From contig NC_087077.1 of assembly GCF_026151205.1 (NCBI RefSeq), forward strand, positions 11,065,983-11,129,982: 64,000 nucleotides of DNA, written 5' to 3'. The stretch is from Bolinopsis microptera (taxonomy: Eukaryota > Ctenophora > Tentaculata > Lobata > Bolinopsidae). The notes below the pieces were generated by a model. That model was not told the DNA's origin. It made no database searches and saw nothing but the letters and a program-made list of their open reading frames with translations. Of this stretch, positions 56,401-64,000 are shown piece after piece (the first letter of the stretch is position 1; every line of letters starts with the position of its first letter). The translations under genes were made by a program, and so were the position numbers.

Positions 56401-58892
56401 GTGCCAGCTAGTAACGGTAGGTATAGACGGTAACGTAATGTTCTGGGACATCAGACTGCAGAAACCAGCCGGCACAGGTGGGCTGGGTGGCCTCGGTTCA
56501 ACCACTAAGAAGGAGCGTGAGACTGCCAAGGAGAAATTCAGTTCCATACCCTCAACCTTCTCTCATCTGGATCTCCAAGTATGTTGGAAATTGTTTGGTT
56601 TACGGTAGACGGACTTTTTAAAAGTATGATCGTGATAACTAATATTAGCGATGAGCATTAAACTAGGCTGGTCCAAGATGCTGTTTATAATCTGTAATTC
56701 TCCTGTTCGTCCGTCCTCCATTACTGCTCAATTTGCAGCTATAGTATCAGACACGTTACAAAGGATATACTAATCTACCCTCTTTGAGGTCGACAATTTC
56801 TAACCGCCATGAATGTTGATTCACAATGATTTCAGTGGAAGCCGATAAACGTAGTACCGCTATCCAAACTTACTGGACCAGGGCTGCACCCAGGAGTAAC
56901 ACTGTCCATCTCACAACAACTCCTGATCGTCAAGTCTAAGATGCAGAGTTTAGTGTCCGGTAACCCCCCTCTCATCCATAGGACCAACTCCTCCGTCAGT
57001 AGGCAGAGACCTGTTGAGGTAATTACTGTAGTCTTTTAGTTATGTAATTGTGGGAATTTTTAATTAATACAAATGGGAAATCTAAAACATGTTTAACAAT
57101 GATTTCTTAATCGTTGGTTGTTTTAATTACAGCACGAAACATGAATAGAAAGTTTAGGGTGCTCTTTAAAAATATTTCTCCCAGCATTCAATGCTGTATT
57201 CCTATTACGGGTCCAGTTTTATTGAAATCAGAAACGTACCGTTCAACGACAACTGAACACATTCAGGCTGAAGGAGTGAACACAAAGTTCTTTGCGGGTA
57301 CGGAGGACGGATATCTGATTTACACGGACTGGAAGGCAGAAAAAGATCCAGAAAGTGGTAAACTGGTCAGTTCTAAGCCGGTTTATGCTATCTCCACCCA
57401 CGCCGGTCCTGTTCACTGTTTGCTGAGATCACCTTTCTATAACCACATATTCATGAGCGTTGGAGGGTAAGTTGTTTATAGCTTAGTTGCTTTATCATTG
57501 ACAAGTCTTAACTCTTAAGAAGTTCACCAACTACCTTCAACTGAATGAATGGATAAAACGTTAAATGTCAGTGTTTTAGATGGAGTTGGAGTATATGGAA
57601 AGAGGGAGAATCAGAGATTCTTCAGACTTCGAGATCAAATGTCAAGTACACTGCTGCTTCTTGGAGTTTGACAAGACCTGGGGTAGGTGTCCCTCTTTGA
57701 TTTCAGATTACAACCACTTCTCTATATTAATTTTCAAACATAATTTTACAGCTGCGTAATGCGTATACATGTCCCACATGTAATTATACACATAACATTC
57801 CACATTCTTACCAATCCTTTGAACTATGTTTTGTTCTAGCCCATTGATAACCCTGACTTAAACCAGGTGTTCTACATTGGTAAGGAAGATGGTAATATTG
57901 ATGTGTGGGACCTTATGGATAGGTCCCATGAACCCAGCATGAGTCAGAACATCTCCTCTTCTGCTGTAACTTCTCTTGTTCCTTATAGAGTATCCTCAAA
58001 ACAGGTAACATTAATTGTAGTCAATAGTCATGAATATTCAGATTTGTAGCCCCAACATGACCTTCCCAATTCGGCAATTCAGTTTGATCCACAATAACAT
58101 CCGAATTTCCTGTGTTTTAACTTTTTGAAAAAGCACAACTAACAATGGTTTCCCTATAATTTCTTTAGAAGACCAGTGACTGGTCTCTGGTTAACAACTG
58201 TTATTAAATCTGTTATTTCTAGGTGTTGCTTGGTGTTGGTGATAACTTTGGAACCCTCCACATTCTTGAAGTGCCATGGAGTTTGAGACAAGCCTCGCCC
58301 AACGAGCTGCACGCCATGTCTTCTTACTTCGATAGGGAATGTTCTAGAATAGATTACTACAAGGTCTGTAAATCTAAGAATTAAGTGGTTCTAAGCACTT
58401 TAATGCACTGTTTAGTGCTGTTATAAATTATAATGGATTTCCAGTAAAGTCGTGATTATTCCCTTTATGGCGCTCTTGATGAACAAATTTTTAACAGCAT
58501 TTCAAAATGTTTAAGGTCTCCAAAAAAACTGATACTGCAGTTTGACGAACTGTATAAATTGGACAAATCTACTTGTTCAGAATATAAACTGTAACCCAGC
58601 TTAGTATTAATGATCCTTGAAATAAAAGTGGCCAAATAATAGTTACAACCTAAGGAGTAAGGACTCAATCCATCAAAATAACGTTAAATTTCTCCTTTTG
58701 CAGGAGCGAGACATGAACCGTGGTACAGCAGTTGTGGACAGTGCACCACAAATACCCACCGCTCTGGAAACGGCCGAGGAAGAGGAGGAGAGGCTTAAGA
58801 AATCGTTTAATAACTATCTGAATATGGAGAAAGAGTTCCTGGTCAAGTTGGGACTCCGCAAGGAAGATGACCCAGTCCAGCTTCTTACTTAA
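53490..58892 (+). CDS. DNAI3: Axonemal dynein intermediate chain (WDR63/IC140 type)
   Basis: An 873-aa WD-repeat protein of motile cilia; in Chlamydomonas the homologue IC140 is an intermediate chain of the I1/f inner-arm dynein. Exons: 53490-53576, 53878-53979, 54221-54365, 54535-55056, 55269-55412, 55596-55810, 55974-56216, 56396-56578, 56836-57018, 57267-57466, 57580-57682, 57840-58004, 58223-58363 and 58704-58892. Human WDR63 is 891 aa. The N-terminal part has acidic stretches (KKEEEEAEE). The WD-repeat region runs from about 345 to 800: IDWHPSIKG, FSDPIHPQL, DPNIVAAGCINGQVVMWDIS, MFWDIRLQKP, FFAGTEDGYLIYTDWK, GNIDVWDLMD. A charged helical tail ends NYLNMEKEFLVKLGL. The exon 5 acceptor (CCCAG, 55268) and exon 10 acceptor (57266) were chosen by phase and family similarity and are the least certain. 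The ATG is 5 bases after a CCTAG acceptor. Confidence 0.93.
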
Positions 58893-61800
58893 TTTTTTGA
58901 ATTCCTGTGACGTCACAAGAAAAAGTGTGACGTTACAAGTGGACTGACAATTTAAATGATATTCAGATAGTCGTAATTTATTGTAAAAAGTGTTTATATA
59001 AGTTAATATTCATCCACAAATGTAAGCTAATTTATAATCCCCTGTATTATATTACTCACTCATAACCCATGTCTCATGAAATTCAGAAACCTGTCAGAAT
59101 TTACTTTTTCAGATTGTAAAATTGTGTAAATATTGTTTGTTAAACTTATTGTTTCTTTTCAAAGTTAACGCATAGGATAATTTTGTAGCTCCCAAAATTT
59201 GGTTTTATCACTAAAGCCATGAGATCCCGTCGTCAGGCACGCTAAAGTCGACCGTAACTCTTTCGCGCGCATCCTCTGAACTGCCGAACACATGGGCTTT
59301 GCAAAATATCCGCAGTTTGTGTATTGAAATTATCTATTGTTAGCATTCAGTAATGTAACGCAAATACTTTATTTAGTGATTGAGAAGATGCACTGCCGAT
59401 CTTGAGTTTATTACATTAAATAGATTATGTGAACGATTACAAAAATTTAACTAGCGGTAACGTATTTATCTACATTCTGAGGAATCGCTATCATGTAAGG
59501 GAGGTTGAACTAATGGGTTGTGTAAATAGTCCAGATCATGTGATTCCTCAAGTCTCATGCAGCGATAGCCGGATAGCTAGCTAATTATTCCTGAGATGTT
59601 ATGTTAACTATAGCTTCTTTTGATTGGTCGGCGTCGACTGTAAGCCTTCCTTGCGGTGGCTTTCACAACGCGTCCCCATTCTCCAACTCCTGCTGCTGGA
59701 GAGACAAGAGAGAGACTCCCAAATTATATTTACGTAAAAACTTTTGGCCAATTATTTTCCCCCTCCGTAATCAGTTTTACACATAGTTATTTTGTTTAAA
59801 TTACCTAGCGTTCGCGTTATCATTTAGAAACCCTTTTCCTGACACTCCCCCCCCCCCTCAGTGATTACGTAGTATGTGAACGACGTAGTTAAAAACTTAG
59901 GGACCTTTAGATTTATTTGCCTTTAAAGTCTGCAGTTATCGACGTGCTAACTGCTAATATCGAGACTAACTTACTTTCATTGGGCGATCCTCTGTCGAAA
60001 TCCCGTTCAGTATCTTCATCCAAACTTCTCGATCGCACATGGCAGAATCGAGAACTGCACGCCGGCATCGCTAACAACAGTATCTACGAATCGTGACAGT
60101 TATAAGTATAATTGAGGCGGTCATGTTATATTACGTGAGTGGATGAAACTGCAGCCTCTCCAGTCTCTATCTAATTAGGTTTTATATGAAGTTAATGGGG
60201 AACTGTCTAGGTCATGTTATTCTATATATTCAGTATACACAATGTTTCGGTAAGAGGTGTATATGGTGAACCCAAAGACTAGAATCATAGGAATTGGTGA
60301 ATGGTTATATCATCATGCTACGTTTACAGTTTAACCCAATCTCACAGGAAACTTGCTTATTATGACGTGTGTAGTGTACATTAATTATTCCTGTAAAACC
60401 CACGAATTTATGATGTCTGTCAACTTACTGAATTATTTCTTGCATTGGTAAATCGATTCCATTTACCAGAGAAGAGGTTATCATTCATCAACAAACGTCG
60501 TAGGTGGTCTATAAATCTTGCTAAACTAGTCAGTCGAGATTCATGCATTATTCTGGGCCCACTGCCATACTACTATAGTAAAATAATGAACGAGAAACGT
60601 CTGACAGTGAGGCTGCCAGCTAGTGTGTTTATAGATTATTGGAGCCTCCGTTTACAATTATTAGAGCATGCAGTAATTATTGCTGTTTCTTGCCTGCGAT
60701 GAAGTAGGATTTATTGCATTCCCCGATGGTGAGGGTTTAGTTTGTTATTCGTAAATAACTATGGATTATTTAGGTATCTATATCTCAGTGTTGCCACATG
60801 TTGCAACGTGCGTCTCAGTGTATCCTGACCTTTGTAATTTGCAATTGCGAGATGTTGATCGGATCGCAACTGTTGGGAGTTTCTGACCATCATTCTTTGA
60901 TTGATCGTGAGTACTCGTGCTGATCGATGCAAAGTGAACATGCATCTGGTCGGATCTTTATGAGAAACCTTTGTGAGAAATGCATAACCCGGTTGACTCA
61001 AATCAACTGCTAATACACAGTACATCAAGATTGTCTTCGAAAATGGGCCTGATTAGTTAAGCCATGCAACTCGCGCGCGCACATGCTTGCCGCGCCTTAC
61101 GTGATCGATAGTACACTTTTAACACCAAATTCGCCATCGCGTGTGTCATAGGGAGATTGTTTCTGCTCCATGCTTCGTGTACTGCAGCTAAAAGTTCATC
61201 CATCAGTTGGTGGTAAAATATAACGCCCATGTATGTATCATTACAAAATTCGTATACACATACGATAGTCCATCTATAACAATGATTTTGTGGCCATGAC
61301 TTTTTGCCCCACCCTACAATTCAGGTTGTGCCATTTTTAAAGATCATTCATTTATAGATTCCATTCATCTTATATTGAGATTTCATTTAGTATCTATGAT
61401 ATCGGTTAATACTATGTCTCGCCGAATAAAACCTCACGACGATCCGTACTGCTCCATTGAGCAATGTCTCTGCTTTAGGAAATTTTGATGAAGCAGCTAC
61501 CCACCACGGTCAACAATTTATATATTGGTTGCTGCAAAATTGGTTTTCTGCAAATGTGGTTCTTTAAACTGCGTTGGTTGATTAACTGCTCTTAGTATAA
61601 ATGTTATGGTAAACCGAAATTTACGCCGTGTATAGAATAGTACACGGTAGTAAATCAACAAACATTTTCGATCAACAAAAATGTGCACTCAATTGATTTA
61701 AATTATGCTGATCTCGAGCTGAAATACATAATTGCCTTATTTCGCGCTCATCTGCATTTGAGTGCAAGATAAGCACGATAATATCTGCAATCTTCCACCT

Positions 61801-64000
61801 TGAAAAACTTTGGATTTTTAATAGAAGATGATATGACTGTGGAAAAGAGCACATTAGAGGGCAATATTGGACGAGTGAAATATGTTTATAGTTTTCCTAC
61901 CAATAACCTATCTGCTTTTATTTGGCCCGTTGCCACAATTAATGATCCCTGTATCAAATCTCTTAAAATCCAAATTTGTGTTGTAGAACCCTTTCGCACA
62001 ATCTTGAAAGTCATTAATCACTGTTGGATTCCATTTCAATTTCTTTAGTATTTGCCCCGAAAGGGCAAATAATTCGATGGAAAACCTTTTAGAACGTGGT
62101 ACAGGCTGAGCTAATCACTTTGATATTTGGCACTATTCTAATCATAGGAAAACCCGCAGATCTAAAAGCCTGTAGCTGTCAAATTTGTATTGATGAAACA
62201 GGTAGCCATTTCCTATTAAACCATCATTCCAGCTTCATGACAAGACCTAATTTGGGGGTCACTGTTCAGCCATTGCCCTTAATAGTTAATACTTTCAGCT
62301 AATATTGACCTTGATCTTAGGAGAAGCTTTGCAGGGAGATTGGCAAAATTACAATTCGGGTACCTTCTCTTCATTGTCAAGAAGCGGCAATAAAATTCTG
62401 TGACCCGTACCACCCGACAAGTATAATTTGAATTATACATATAATGGTGACGGGGTTGTCCGATCCTTTAAGAAATAATCAATTGCTACTTTTAAGATAA
62501 TTCTTTTCAATAGCCCAGAGGAGGCAGGACAATTAAATCTTCGTTTTTTTGGAGGAGAAATTCATGTATATAATTAACATTTATGTACATTTTAGCTATA
62601 AATTCAATCATGTTAATAAGCATGAACATTTTGTTTGTCTGTTTATTCTTGTTTGTTTGTTTGTATGTTTATAACCTGTCCCAATCTCTTATCGGAAAAT
62701 GACGAATCTCAATTCTGAGTGTGAATACGCGTACGGCTGGTACCTGCAAGAGTGTTCATAGTGGTGGTATGATAAACTCAAGATAGATCGCAGTTCCTGT
62801 TCTGATAGAATCTGAACCTCCTCGTTTCCAATACCTTTCCAGTCCTCCGAACCTTTGTAAAAAATTCTGCTTGGGAATGTGCCAAAAAAAGTAACTTCCG
62901 TTGTCATGGTGACAGAAATTCCGAACAAAGCTACTGCCCCATTTAGTACGTAAGTTCTGGCTAACTGCCATTCAGAGTTACTTAGATTAAACGAGACACC
63001 TTGTTGAGCAAGTAAGAACAGTTCACCCTAGGTTATAGCCATGCGACAGATCTGATCAGAGTGGTTACAGTAATCTTAGTAAGTGGGAAATTTGTATCGG
63101 ATCTTCTCCGAGATATTAGGCGATTATTATGGTTTTTGTCATGTGATCGAACCATGTGGTTTATTCTCTTTACAAAGGTGAACTTTCGAAACATCTCCAT
63201 CCTTCGGTAAACAAGGTCTGACCGCAGTTTTGTTTCAGTAAATAACAGAAACGTATTATGGATATATGTTCAATAATTGAGCGTGCGTTCACACAATGTC
63301 TTTGAAAATGGATTATCTTTATAATAAAAGGCCTTGGTTATGCAAAACTCTTTCATTGTCCTCTATCCTATTTTTGAAGGTCACGTATAAATCGTGAAAA
63401 CGACGTAGGTAACCCAAAGTTTATAGTAAGACCATTGTCCACTCAGACGTTGAGACTGAGTGTAATAAATACCAAGGAACAATCAGATACTTCAGCAAAT
63501 TTCAATCTTCGTACTCAATATTCAAATTTTTGGCGCCCCAAAAAAGGCCTTACATGACTAAATCTTACATGACCAATTTATTACTGAAAATAATATCCTG
63601 ATGCCCAGTTCTTTAGTACGTGAAGAAATGAAGTGTTCAAGTATCCGCAATATTTGAGTCTTTAGAAGGATGTCTGGGGAGCCGTAAACGGGGCAATAAA
63701 TACAACGTGGTTGAAACTTACCCTAGAGAGTGAAGGTATTTAAAAGGAAGCCGGGCTAAACGATTGTCTCACATCATGCAGAGGTAAATCCTCCAATGTC
63801 AGGAATATAAAACTCTAGCATCACTGACCAGAATTTATACGATATGAGCAAATTTCCAGACTTTTTGTAGGACAGTTTCGTTGGTGAGCACAATACAGGG
63901 CGTACTGGTGAGCTCCACTAATCACAGCGTTCTAAACATTTAAACTTACAACACATTAATTTGTCTGGCATCTGGCAAATACCTGAACTATATTTTAAAG
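58893..64000. other. Gene-poor DNA to the end of the window
   Basis: In these 5.1 kb I see no coding exon I can support on either strand, no long repeat array and no recognisable transposon. Small items are a poly-C tract near 59848, a hairpin ATTTGCCC-loop-GGGCAAAT near 62049-62070, and a CGCGCGCG patch near 61073. Distal exons or regulatory DNA of a neighbouring gene cannot be excluded. Confidence 0.5.

Noticed and set aside
58893-64000. Several frames of 60-89 codons in the right-hand gene-poor region
   Set aside because: None shows a recognisable domain, and none joins to another through consensus splice sites that I could find.

Overview
This window is nuclear DNA of an invertebrate animal. 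The genes have GT-AG introns, mostly a few hundred bases long, the intergenic DNA is AT-rich, and there are APE-type LINE retrotransposons, many short inverted-repeat transposons, and metazoan families (Dachsous-like cadherin, class A GPCR, SRCR-trypsin, axonemal dynein chain). A cnidarian-grade or similar marine invertebrate would fit, but I cannot name the species from sequence alone.

Layout. 1-3345 is repeat DNA: a composite satellite built from a 330-bp inverted-repeat element plus a dimer of 353-bp units, followed by several small elements. 4038-10835 (minus) is an eight-exon SLC25 mitochondrial carrier. A complete ten-exon secreted SRCR-trypsin protease lies on the opposite strand inside its 4.2-kb intron. 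11063-14124 is a nest of tandem repeats and MITEs. 15932-24270 (minus) holds two long LINE elements lying head to tail and a fragment of a third. From 25516 to 58892 every gene is on the plus strand: a 2,563-aa cadherin, the ribosome-biogenesis factor Pescadillo (PES1), an unrecognised 638-aa coiled-coil gene with an intronless GPCR inside one of its introns, the RAD6-type ubiquitin-conjugating enzyme UBE2A/B, two tandem endonuclease G genes, and the axonemal dynein intermediate chain DNAI3/WDR63. The last 5.1 kb shows no gene I can support.

How the genes relate. They belong to unrelated pathways (mitochondrial transport, adhesion, ribosome assembly, ubiquitination, mitochondrial nuclease, cilia), so this is not a functional cluster. 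Three things stand out. (1) The second endonuclease G copy is full length but carries Arg in place of the catalytic His of the DRGH motif, which makes an enzyme/pseudoenzyme pair. (2) At least four plus-strand genes have a 3' splice acceptor only 5-6 bases before the ATG, and genes follow each other on one strand at 0.5-1.4 kb spacing, which suggests spliced-leader trans-splicing. (3) Intron 1 of the RAD6 gene holds a 2.76-kb fold-back element with about 450-bp inverted arms and a 6-bp target duplication. A previously unassigned short element family with TTG...CAA ends and 8-10-bp flanking duplications occurs three times.

Exon boundaries below were built by hand from splice consensus, reading-frame phase and family similarity. 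All multi-exon models keep phase from start to stop.
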